From: Symsagittifera roscoffensis
Lineage: Eukaryota > Xenacoelomorpha > Acoela > Convolutidae
Direction: 5' to 3'
Assembly (NCBI RefSeq): GCF_963678635.1
Contig: NC_087062.1
Span: 28,670,833-28,734,832 of the forward strand
DNA length: 64,000 nucleotides
In this document: positions 23,000-35,562 of the stretch, piece by piece
Numbering within the stretch: the first letter of the stretch is position 1
Layout of the letters: each line of letters opens with the position of its first letter
The notes under the pieces: generated by a model
Databases searched by the model: none
What the model was told of the DNA's origin: nothing
Seen by the model: only the letters and a program-made list of their open reading frames with translations
Translations under genes and position numbers: made by a program

Positions 23000-25445
23000 G
23001 TATGATTTGTATGGTGAACAATTTTATAGCTTACCAGCAGATTCCTAATAGTATGAATTTGTTTTTATATCAATTTAATTAGTGAAAAATTATTTTGAGG
23101 GCTTTCGGAAATTTTATATCCGACACATGATTAGTCTTCATCATACAAATCATTTATGGTTTGTGTATGGTTGCGTATTATCTTCTCTGGTGGGCAAACT
23201 GGGGGCTTACCTGTTGGAAATTGAAGGATTTTGTTTGAAAATTGAAGGATTAGATTCCAGTATGGTTTATGGATCAAAATCATTAAAAGAATTTCTTCTT
23301 TAATCAACCTCAGTGTTAAATAATAGAAAGTTGGTCTTGACTCCCTTGAGCAACTAAAAATGTCAGCTTAAGGTAGTCAATCTGAGAGATGCTAAACTGA
23401 ATATTATAACCACTCACTGTTAGTTTGTAGCTTCCAAATCTATGAATTTTAATGTTGAGTAGTTGCAATGTGTACTATATTTTTGGTGCATTTCTTGTAA
23501 TCGATACCCTGCTAGTGAAGTGATGTAAAAGCTTTTCAACGTTGACTTGACTTGATATTAAAATGAAAATTTTGTGCACACTGAACCCAGATTGATGCTG
23601 CTGAAAACTGATTATTTATTTCTAAATCATAGCTGTAAACTAAATGATTTGCTCCAGCACAGACGAATAAAGTATATTTTTAGCTGCAAAATCTTTTACG
23701 AAATAGTCTTTTGCGATGCGCTTGGTATTGGATGCTCTTTGTGCTGGTTGGGTGCATCCACAGACTCTTCTTATCTGAACGCGAAAGGTCGCAGTTGCGT
23801 TATCTAAATGGAAAAGTCTCAACCGAAAGGTCGCTGTTGGGTTATTGATAATTAAGAGAGTACGTTTTTGTCGAGCGTCCAAGTGATCAAATTTTAATGA
23901 ACAGTCCTAACAAAGTCATTTTATTGTCAAAGTTTTGAAAACAACCGCTTTTTCAAAAAAAGTTTCGTTAAGCAGTGAAAACACGCCCTATTTCTTTTTG
24001 AATTGCAACTTGGAGTGAAAACTGATTTGGAGGAAAGATTCCAGTGAGAACTATTAAGAGTCATGAACGTAGTGAATACGCTTATATAGGTCTTAGTGAT
24101 TTTTTTAATTCATAAAATTTGTTGACGGTCAAATTTGATTTTTCCTTTGTTAAAAGGAAAGCAAACTCCACTATCGAACCGTAAAAAGGTCTCGAAAAGC
24201 GTGATACTTCAAATTTCGCTGATTGATTTTAATTTTCAGATTTGCCAGCAGAATAAACCATTTACCCATTGATGGAGGTTTCTCAAATTGGGTGTTATCA
24301 AAAAGAGTCAATCAATAGTGTCAAAGCCATATATTTTTTTCTTTGAAATTCGGAAGTTGAAGTCTTTCTCAAAAAAAAAACGAGTCAGTATTTTTTAAAT
24401 CTTTGCGTTCATTGACTCTTTTCCAACTGTCTTTTGGCTGTTATAAATCTGTTTTTATGCATTCAATTCTACTTAAAGCGGGGCTTGGACTCTTTCGATT
24501 TAGTATTTTGATTAACAGGTAATTTTTAATATGAAAAGCACCAAAGAGAAGACACGATGAATATTATATGCTATGAAAGAGAGAAAGCCATAACATCAAA
24601 AAAATGTCCTTTGCCGTCAAATTGTAGTTTATTTATTCTCGCTCAAAGCCTCCGCGCGAAAGGAAAACAGAATTGTTGATTTTTCACTGAATCAACCTAT
24701 TAATAATTCAGTTGTTACTTTACAATAGTCTCCTTGCACAACTGTCTTCTTATGCAAATTGAGATGATGATTTCCCTTAGATTGGGAGAAGAATAATGTA
24801 GCAGCTATTAAAGACTAAAAAGAAATCAATTTGGTGTCCATTAGAGAAAGAAGACCTATTTTTGCTAAGAAGAGCCATTTGAGAATAGTAGCGTGAACGA
24901 ATCATTTCATCAGTGTAGTCGGAACTCCTCTCTTTAAGTCTATTCCTGAGTTAAAAAATCACTTGGCAAGTGAGTTTCTTCACCTCAAGACATTGAAATT
25001 TTATTACGATTCGTTTATTTTCAGGTTTTTCATGATAATTGTATAAAGTTTTTCTTCATCCATCACAGTAGTTTAATATTAGATTTATCGGCAAATTCCA
25101 AAAATCATTTCGAGCTTCCATCTTTTTTATATATCGTATACATATGATATAATCAACATTGGCTTTGGGAATTCTATCTCCAATTTTACCAATTCGATAT
25201 TTGATATCATATGCTAATTATTGATTAGGTATTCAAGATTATCGCGAGGCTTACCAATACCAATCCATATATTGCTTTGTTTTCTTAAAATTGGTCCTCG
25301 TTTTGTTGTATCATATTGACAAATTAACCTTCATTGGTATTACAATAAAACACTAGAAAATAATTATCCATAAATATCTCTTAATTATTGCTATCTCTTT
25401 TACATTGCAACTGTTATTTGTAATTTCTTTCGCTCCTGTTGAAAT
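23000..25445. other. Noncoding region upstream of TEAD
   Basis: AT-rich, no gene supported. Contains two similar CGAAAGGTCGC boxes (about 23778 and 23824), a family-C repeat (24062-24380), and presumably the TEAD promoter and any upstream non-coding exon, which I cannot place. Confidence 0.4.
24062..24380 (+). repeat. Dispersed repeat family C, copy 1
   Basis: Begins ATGAACGTAGTGAATACGCT then TATATAGGTCTTAGTGATTTT; its middle is AAGCAAACTCCACTATCGAA; the end contains CTCAAATTGGGT. Homologues: about 52805-53570 (interrupted by an insertion) and 62782-63080. This copy shows the uninterrupted sequence where the 52.9-kb copy carries its insertion. Confidence 0.6.
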
Positions 25446-28400
25446 ATGGATATGGAAGATGACCTTTCGCCCTGCTCGGCAATTGTCACTACAAGCAACC
25501 ACTCTTCGCCCGGTGGGGGAGGGGCTCAAATACCCACACATCATTCTCACTCCCATTCCAGAGACCACCTGAACGTACCAGCTTTATCACATAATGACGT
25601 CACGAGGTTAGAAGTTCTTCTTTTGTTCATAAATTACGCATATTTCATCGAACTTAACATATTAGTGACACTTATTTTTGACATCCTATCTCTGTAGCTA
25701 GCTATCATTGAAAGATTGAATTTAGGACCAAATACGTATAGAGTTGAGCTTCAATTCTGAAGGTCCATGACTTAGTAGTTTAATTATTTGGGTTGAAATG
25801 CTTTTTCAAGTAGCTAACGCTTCAGCATATCTATCAAGAGATATATAGGTTGAGCTCGGTCATCGTTGCTACTCAGCGTGGGGAGGATGTAAGGCAATAT
25901 TCGCAGCCCAAAAAGTTTAAGGATCGAAAAAAGTCAAAAGCGGATCGCTGTAGCAAGCAGGTCAAATGCGGCGTTTAAATAGGCAATTTTTCTCAAACAG
26001 TTCTAAGTCATTTCTGTGGTGGTACATAACCGGGCCGAAATATGAACCAGGTACCATATAAACCAGCAGCAAATAATGGGCAGTTACATACCAAGTATGC
26101 AACAATTTAGTAGCAGTTAATGTAAATCAATGCAAGCTTCAACACAAATAACGCAGTTTACGGCTGATTAATTTATTTTTCTAATTTTATTGGCTTGTTT
26201 GCAGTCATTTTCTGCAAGTGGTTCATGCTCAGATGTATTTCAAATGTTACTAAAGAATTTCATGTTTCAAACGCTGAAACAATTGGTCGTTTCAGCTCTT
26301 CTAGTCCTAGTTCTGACTCAGGCGTGAACAACTCGGTCGCTGGGGGTGCAGTGGGGTCATCTAGTTCAGTGTTGGACCATGAGGACTCTGAGGGGGTTTG
26401 GAGTGCCGATATAGAGCAGAGCTTCCAGGAGGCAGTGGCACTCTATCCCCCCTGTGGACGGAGGAAGATCATCATCACCGAAGAGGGCAAAATGTTCGGT
26501 GAGTTGGGTTGTTTGCGTTTTAACATTGTATGTCAGTGGAAAAACGTATAATCTTGTCCGTTGAAAATTTAGTGAAGCAGTCAATCTTGAAAAAGAGGAA
26601 GAGAACACCAATTGTATTTTTTTTATTGAAAGGAGCTGCAGTTGTAGAAAAACATCAAAAATATCGTTCATCAGGAGGAAAAGCAATGATTCAAGGAGAC
26701 TCTTTTAAGGAAATTGGAATGTAAATTAAAATAATACAGAATGTGTTCTCTACTTTTTTCGATGAAATTAGCCCATCCAACCAGTAATTTTGGTATCATG
26801 ATTTCTCCTTAATTGCTTATGCAGGGAGGAACGAATTGATCGCTCGCTACATTAAGATCCGTACAGGAAAGCAGAGAAGTCGCAAGCAAGTTTCCAGTCA
26901 TATACAAGTGCTGGCCAGGAAAAGGACACGAGACTTGTCTCAGAAGCTGAAGAGCAGTGACACTGTAGGTTGAATGAAACTAATCTATAGACAGAAAGTT
27001 GCAAATAGCTTAAATTGGCAAAATCAATAACGAAAAAACTATTTAATGCAACATAGCTTTGATCGCCCAACATACACAATGAACAAAAAATAAAATCATG
27101 AATTGGGAACAGTTGAATCAGAGCATGTGACTGCCTTTAGGATCCGATGACGATAGATCAAATGATGCTTGGTTATGGAGGACTGTCTGCTGGAAAGTCA
27201 CACATCAGTGGTGAGTAGTTGATTCTATTGGATCAATGCAAGATCTCCCTTTTCAAAAGAGATTGTCTTTCAATTTGATCGTGTCTTTTGAACAAGTAAT
27301 CTTCTAACAAGACTTTTTTTGCTGAATTTAGATCTGCTAGACCAGAATGGGACTAGCAAAGAAAACATGTCCAGAGGTCACCTCTCCACTAATGCACTCT
27401 ATGACGCATCCTCATTCTCTGTTTCTGGTAAAGAAATAATAAATTAAGACTTTAGAGATGCTAAAGAAATTTATGCAACGTGCAAGAGCAAGTGTCCTGT
27501 AATCGGGAACTAGACTTTTTTACCGTTAACAATTTTTCCTACAAATATGTCTCGAAGTTCAACTTTCTTTGTTATTCAGCCTTAACAGCTTCCAGGCTCC
27601 TTTCCACTTGGTCTAGAGGTAACGCGGTTGGCTTAGCACGCAAAGGTCTTGAGTTCGAATTTCTTAATTTTTCAGTTTGTAAGAAAATGAAAGTTTTTCC
27701 TGGGCAAATTTGAATTGGTCTTTCATTTGCAGATTTTTGTAGGCCTATTTTTCAAAACGATTTTGTTATTTACTCTAGCCAGCTTGCGAGCGTTAGTTTA
27801 TTAGTTTAAACCCTCTTTTTTTCCAACCTAATTAGCCCATGAAAATGTTCATTAAAAATTGTCACTTATAATCCCAAGCATTGGTAACTTCATAGCATCT
27901 GTTCTCTGCTTTATTTGAGGCTAGTATTTGTGATTTATTAAGCTTCCTCGGCTGAGTGGTTAGTGCGTGAGACTCATAATCTCTAGGTCGCAGATCGAAT
28001 CTGAGACGTAGCCGAATTTGTACTAAATCGATGCTTATTTCTACCTTTTAGTGGAACTTATAGAGCTCCTTATCGTCGTGTTCTCACTAGTGTTTACGAA
28101 ACACAGCTTCGCCTCTGTGTTAAGCAATTCTCCTTTTAAATCCTACGTGCAATTTTGTTGGTTTCGCTTTTGTTTTATGGGCTTAGTCAACCTTTTTCAT
28201 GCCGTTTGAAGGGCAAGAATTGGTTAAAATTTTAAAAAATATTTCAGGAAAAAATTTCTCAATCGCTCAAAATTTCAATATGACTTTATGACAGAAGTTC
28301 TTTATGGGTTCTGTTTTGTTTTTGGCTCAACGAGCGTCTAGCTACCTGCTGTTGGCTGAGTGGCCGCTTGGTAAATACTAAAAGATTTAGTTGAGAAAGA

Positions 28401-31400
28401 AAGAAAATTTCGCTTGTAACATCAATCAAAACAAACACATTCTCGAAATGAAGAGGATAGATAACAGACTCTTAATAAAAGAGGAAAAATACAAAATAAT
28501 TATATTGTTAATTATGTCATTTATTCTTAATTTCTCTCAATTTGAAAATACTAAGAGCTATCGATAATTCTTTAAGTACAGCTGAAAATACTGTACACAG
28601 TTTAGTTATACCATTTATTTCGAAAAAATCAAGAAAATGAAACATAGTTTTGCTGTTTTTTTATTAAATATTAAAACTTTGAAAAAACGCCATCTTTGAA
28701 CAACTGAGAAGATTTGGAACGTCATATTTTGCGGCCAAATCATGGCCTGGTAGCATTTAACCCTGGGTTTTGATTATTAGGAGAGAAAAATCAAACAACC
28801 AAGTTGTAGTCTCGAGAAAATTGATCTTGTTGGTTCGGATAGATTTTGTTAGCTTGTTTTGTACTTAGTCACTGCGAATCAGTCGGCATAATTCTATATA
28901 TGAATATTGAAAAGTTTTGTTCCAAAATAAGTGTCTTTATAATTGGGAATTTACGATCTTTATTGAAGAATTTTTTAGGATCTTGTTTTTTGAAAGAGTT
29001 ACCGAGAGAAAACAGCTCATTAAAAAAATTTAGTTCAGATTTAATAGCTATCTTACTAAATTTTTCGATAGTTTCTATATAAACTGACTGTTTACTGTCA
29101 AATTGTTTTTTTTTAACTTAAATCAGAAATGCATCCGTAATTTTTTAGCCGGATAATCCTGTAGCCGGATGTAGCCGGATAATCCTTACACAAGGCGGTT
29201 GTAAAGCATTGTAATTTTTTCAATCACGCACTGAGATTCTATACTGGACAATAGACCTAATATATGATTCATTATAGGAAAACATAGCAGAGCGAGGAAC
29301 GTAATGCCTTGTCTTAGGAATTATTTCCCATTGTTTTCGTAACATGTTTCTGATATAATCGTTATGATAAGCGAATCTTAATATGGTGTCAATTTTTCTT
29401 CCTAAAGATTTCCAATGTACTTTGGGATCATACGCAGCGTTGTTCTTCGTAAAAATATTTTTTTTTAATTTTAAGTGAAAATCTTTTAGCAGCATGCCAC
29501 TGGGCACTTTCATTGAATTCATCCTTCAACTGGTCGATAGATGCTATCAAAGTTGATTCACCTGCAAACAAAAACATACTGGGTTTCTTGATAATGCTCG
29601 GAATATCATTAAACTATAAAAACAAGAATAGGTGGTTGCTATGCAAGTAGCACAGAATGTTCCAATCACGTTTTCAGAAAATCTTTTGTTTTTCAAGTTA
29701 GTGTCTTTCTTTGTCGTGTGATGATACAGCTAAGGCGCGTAGAAATTTAGTTAATTAGGTATGAACGACTCCAATTGTTTTCAAAAATTAATTAAAACGT
29801 AAAAAAAATTTTTGATTTTTTTTTCTATTTTCAAATTTTTGCACTAGAAAAATAACTTATTTCAAGTTCTTTTTTCAAAGAACAGCTAAATGAAGATCAC
29901 AAATCAATTGTTTATTGCCTAAATTGCTGGTGTTCATATATAACAAACGTTACTCGATCGCTTTTATTGATCGAAAATAGACGAAAAATCAAAGATTTCA
30001 AAGCGATTTTTCTCGGCACTTGGAATTTTTTGGAATTATTTTAATGTAGTTTGAATCACGGCTAAAATGATATATCAATCGACCCTGTCGGATGATTTTT
30101 TGTGGTGCCTGATATGGCTTGGAAAACATGAAAGTTGAAAAAAGAAAAAAACGGAAACACACGAATGCAAAGTTCCTCCACATTTCAATGTTCGCAACAA
30201 AAAGAAGTTGTTCTAATAACAGCTAGACCGCAATGTCTCAACTTTTTTGTTATATTTATGCTGATTTTTGCTGAATCCAAATTGTTTACACAAATTGAAA
30301 TCGAACAGCTTTAAATAAACCTAAATTCTGTTGAAACTTACCCGTTCACATTTTTCCTTAAGTCATTAATAAAGCTTTCGGCTTGTGATTATTATAATCT
30401 AGCTAAATTCCGTCTTAGTGAAATTGTATAGTTTTAGCTTTGGAAAGTTCGGCTGGAAATGTAGCTTGCTTGATGGAAGCATTAAGCAAAATTGTTAACC
30501 TAGGTATAATCGAGTAAGCCCATTCTGAACCTTTGAGTTTTATGAAATTTTTTGTGACAACAGTTTTGTTTTTGGCTCAACAGGTTTCGACCCAAAGTTT
30601 GTCGCCTTTGTTGCCGCTCGGTAAATGATTTCCATTTTGTAAGGGCTGTTCAAGGCTTTATCAGATACAAATATGAAGTTTTTGTAGCTGTAGTTTTTCA
30701 ACTTTTGTCAAGTTATTTTTTCAAGTAATTTTTTCCAACATAACTGATCATAAATTTTTTGGCTTGTCATTCACTATTTTGTAGCGTAAGGTAATTTGTG
30801 CATCGCAAGAGTTGCGAAGCTCCGCTTCGCTTCTGTGTGTCAATTTGACTCTCCTCTAATTGATTATCCATCAATAACATTCTCTTTTTTAATAAGCTCA
30901 TAACAACAATTAGGCTAATTAACAGTTAATGATGGTAGTTGTTTCTCGACTGTTTTTTTTTTGGAAATTGAATTTCTGATTTTTTCCAATGAAACTACTT
31001 CTTATGTATTTTTTTTACGACTGAGTCCTTTCCGCCAAATTTTTATCACAAGATTGCAATAAGCAGAATGATCTTAATATTTTTCACGATTCAACGGTTT
31101 TACATAATAAAAATGGGAAAAAAATCCCTTTTTTCAATAACTGAGGCAAAGCATTATTTTTAAACTACGACTCGAACGAAGACTAATTAAGATGAAGTTA
31201 AGAAAAGTGAAAGCAACTATGCAAATGAATTAATTAATTGTCCTAGCTTACCAAATAAGTTTATCAGCGCATTAGTCTGTTGACGCTAGAGTAGGTACCT
31301 ATCCTCTGATTAAGCCAAGTAATCCTAATCCTACATCTGATGATTTCCAGGCTTCGAGCTGAGCAATACTTTCAATGGAGTAGGAGGAGCAGGGATGCCT

Positions 31401-34400
31401 CACCACTTCAGAGATAGGAGCGACCCCAGTTCGCTTTTCAGCTCCTCAGCTAGACAATTGGTTGGAGCAGGAAATGTGCCTGCCCCTGGAAATGAAAATT
31501 CGCCCAGCTTTCAGTCACATCATACCAGGTTAAAGGATTTGGATTTTCGATTTCTGAAAAATTACTGAAAATCTTGTCACTTTTTCGGCCTAGTTTCCGT
31601 CGGTTCATGTTCCGAGTTTTGAAAAATGTCATTTATCTTATCTGAAACTATTTTTTCTGGCCTACTTTGTAAATCATGGATTTAATTTTGATTCTCAATT
31701 TTTTTTACTGCTAGGATTGAAAGTTCTGTAATTTGTCATTTTACCACGTCTGAATTTGAATTTTTTTTCGACGAAATAGTTTTGGCTGCTGTTGTATCTG
31801 TTAAGTCAGCTTATTTTGGGTAGTTTTGATGGTCAAATACTTACTGCTCAACAAAAAAATCTGGTATTATGGAAATGAATAGTGTTGGATTTTCATTTTT
31901 TCTTCATTGAGACGACTTCTTTTTTTTTTACTTTTTGCAAAAGTTATAGTGCAGTAGAAAACTACTCCACCGAATTTCTAAAAAGGCGTATCAATGGAAA
32001 AACTGCCTGCATAACTGTGTGCCTGCATAATTTCCTAGTCTCTCAAAAACTACCCTACCAAATTTGATGTCTTTGGCTCAATGGATAGAACGCGTTATGA
32101 AAAGTTTTCTGTATATAGGGCTATGCCCAAATTTTTCTTAACAAAATGTTATGGCCCTCGGAATAGTCAAATTTTTGATTTTTTACCGTTCTTTTTTTCT
32201 TTTTAACTCTTCTTGGAAATTACCAGCCCGAATCTGAAGTTTTTTTTTATTAATCCAATCCAAAGAACGGTTTGTAGAAAGCTTTTCTGCATGCGCGGCT
32301 ACGCTTAATTTATTTTCTACAATTAGTTGTAGCCCTCGGAATACTCAAGTTTTTGATTTTTGGCCGTTTTTTGAAATGTTTTGACTTTTCTCCAATTTTA
32401 CCCTCCAAAATCTAAGGTTTTGGGTTCAATCGAAAAAGTGAGTTGTGGGAAGCTCATCTGAATAATCTAGAACACCCCTTTTTTCTAGAACACAAAAGTG
32501 ATGGTCCTCGGAAAAATCAATAATTGATTTTGTACCGTTTTTTGAAACTATTTGAATTTGCTCAAGAAAAATTACCTTCTCAGATCTTGTTTCTGCGTTT
32601 AATGCAGACTACAGATTTTATGAGTCTCTTCTGTATAAGATCTTTTGTTTATTTGTACACAAAAAGTTATGATTTGCGAAAAAGTCAAACTTTTTATTTA
32701 TTCACTATTTTTTGGAAACTTTTTGACTTTTCTCCTACCGTGCAAATTCTTAGGTTAAGTGATCGGAGTCAACCGAGGAACCCAGTTTTAGGAATATTTT
32801 CTGCTGAAGCCGCCGCGACGTTTCAATTGCGGAAAATAATTGTAGCTTTCGGAAAGTCAGTTTTTTGAACAGAAGCGGCGGCGGCTGCTTATTTTTTGTT
32901 CGAAAGATTTTATGTATTTGGGAAGATTTTCACTCTTCTCACTTATTTTAGAGAAACAACTAATGTTTTTGACAAAGTCTAAATTTTGAAATTATCCATT
33001 TCTCCTGCATCAATATAACAAATTCCAAAAATATCAAACTGCTACCTCCAGTTTTAGTTGGGACCCTAGTTATCTTTTATCAAGACATTTTTTCGAATTC
33101 TTATGTTTTTTTTCATGTTTGTATTTTATTGCAAGTGATTCGAAGCTCCGTTTCGCCTGTGTTAAATTTTGAGCAGCGATATGGTTAATTGCCTAGTTTC
33201 GTCTTTACCCCAGCGTTGTGAAGTTTTTTGTGTTAGCTTGATAAGATTTGGCTGGCGTTATTTCTTCATTTGTGGATCCGTCGTAATGTGATCTCTATAA
33301 TACTTAGGCGTACATTTACACCATTTGGGGGTATTATCTTTCATTCTTACCATGTTAATCATTCATTGCAGAATCAAAGATATTTGAATCTTAAGCTCTC
33401 TTATTTTAATGCGCAATCTTCTGATGAGGATGAGAATTCATTCTCACCATTTTCTTGTTCTTTTTGGTCTTCTTTTTCTTCTCTACTTCTTCCTACGTCG
33501 GCGTCAAAATATGTTCCCACCTTTCGCTGGAGGAGCTTTTGGATATCGCCAGGATCTTCGATGAAATGGGAGCCGTCAGTTCTTCTGAGCCGTCATCTCA
33601 ATTCTTCTGGTTGACATTCATACAACTTATCTTTAACGGTATCCTCTTCGCCGCATTCAGGGCACTCCGAGTAGTCAGCTGCATCTATCTTAGCGAGGGT
33701 GGCATTGCAGAGTGCTGACTGCTCCGTCCTAAGTTGGTTGGTGGTTACTTCTTCCCTCTATTCTTCCATGTTGTTCTTTCGCCATTTTCCTCAATTTTTC
33801 GTGGTCGCTGTAGAAGGCTTTGTCTTTTGCACTCCTCTCCCTTCTGATCGCTGCCTTTGCGGTACCCAGGCTGACAGGTTTGTCTTGTTCTCACCATATT
33901 CTCCCGTATTCTGGAGTTATGAGTATCGGACAAAATGTGGTTTCTTGACTTATCTATACTTGAATGATACGCGATATACAAGAAATCGGGTATAAGATAG
34001 CAGATGTGGTATCCACATCACCATATTCTCCGGATGTAGATATCAAATCTGCTATTTATGATCCGGTTTCATGTATTATAGGCATCAAGACGCCAAATTT
34101 TGTTTGATATTCATAACTCAAGAAAAGCGAATAAAATTTTTGAATTTGTTTTTCCTTCCATTCTTGACTCAAAAAGCGATTCGCTGGCAGGCTTTGAAAT
34201 TGTACTTGTTCCAGGGTCCAGTCTTCCATAATCACAAGCTCATCTCACGGGCCTGGTTCACTGTACCACAACTACTCCCCATCAGACGCGGGCTCTCATC
34301 GCCCTTCCAATCAGATGCAACAAAACCAGCCCCTCCCCACCTCAACCTCACCATTCTCAACTTCATACAAGGAAAACGGGGCTGATAATATAGTGGCAGC

Positions 34401-35191
34401 ACTCTACCCCACTTTGCAACAGCACCGGCCCCCCTCTCAACAGGATTCCCCCCATGTAAAGGGATATATGAGGGAAAAGTGGCACAGGGGAGTGGTGGGA
34501 TCGACTAAGCTTCAGATTCTGCAGATGGCAATATTCGCAGAGACGTATGAAAATGAAACAGTAAGAAATCAGAATTAGTTAAACATGAAAAAAAGTAATA
34601 TAGAGAAAAGGAAAATTAAGATACACAAGTAGTCCAAGGAATAATGAATGTACTCAATGACATTTTTGAAAATAAGCCTTCCAAATTCTTAAGAGTCGTC
34701 ATCAGCTTTGGTGTAAATTTCCTACTAACTATTTTCAGAAAGTGTAAAACTTTAGTCAATTAAATAAATGGGTTTATTTGAAATAGAGTTTGTCATTCCT
34801 TGTAGTTTTTCTCGCTTGTGATGAAATGAAGATTTTAAAATAGAAGCGATTTCGGTTGTTGATTTAAAACATTTATTTTAGCCATTGAGTCATAACATAG
34901 TGCATCTAAGATATAGTGAATCAAACAATCAATCGAGAAGGGATTTGGAGCAGACGGACTGGGAGATGCAACACCTGGAAGAAATAGAACTGAGCCAGAT
35001 AGCAGACAAGTTCTCCTCTTCATTCCCAAATGGCAGAAGTCAGGCAGTTAATCACTCGAACGACATGGAAGCTTCAAACAGGTGATTGAAAAGGAACTAT
35101 GATATGGCGTTTTCCCAAGTGATGTTTTTGTAGTAGAAATTTTCATTTGTAATTTTGTTTGTGTAATGAATTCGCTTGAAAATAATTTTGT

Positions 35192-35222
<31 letters not shown>

Positions 35223-35496
35223 TTATTATTATGATTATTATTATTATTATTATTATTATTATGATTATTATGAATTTTGTAATCGTTCTTTGAATGCAAA
35301 TGGAAAGGTTAAAAAATGGCAGTTTGTGTTTGATTTTTTCCGCATAAATGAAGATGAGTGCTTCGTTGAGCTTCTTTCAAAATAATGAAAATTAAATGGA
35401 ACTTATTTATTTCTAATGAATTTTTTCAGCTTCTTACAGGTCGCAACGTTAAAAAGCCGTTCAATGCCATGTGTAGGTCAAAATCATGAAACTTAA

Positions 35497-35562
<66 letters not shown>

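Larger units (their letters stand above)
27428..31350 (+). other. TEAD intron 5 (3.9 kb) and its contents
   Basis: The largest TEAD intron. It holds two tRNA-like sequences, a family-A tail (28095-28120) and head (28320-28385), a Penelope-like RT fragment antisense to TEAD, a dispersed repeat (29982-30181) and a full family-A copy (30572-30838). About 29149-29185 repeats GTAGCCGGATAATCC. No internal exon is needed: phases of exons 5 and 6 match. Confidence 0.8.
31529..34214 (+). other. TEAD intron 6 (2.7 kb) and its contents
   Basis: Holds a tandem repeat (31960-32870), a family-A tail (33130-33163) and an antisense LINE fragment (33440-33990). Exons 6 and 7 join in phase across it. Confidence 0.8.

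Noticed and set aside
26201-26295. TEAD exon 2 starting at the acceptor GTTTGCAG (26197-26204)
   Set aside because: In the required phase it meets a stop (TAA) within about 17 codons; the acceptor at 26294-26295 restores a clean frame.
27939-28014. A functional initiator/elongator tRNA-Met gene
   Set aside because: Anticodon loop is good but acceptor and T stems are too poor.
33270-33995. Plus-strand open frames of 78-114 codons in TEAD intron 6
   Set aside because: They are antisense shadows of the LINE C-terminal fragment read on the minus strand.
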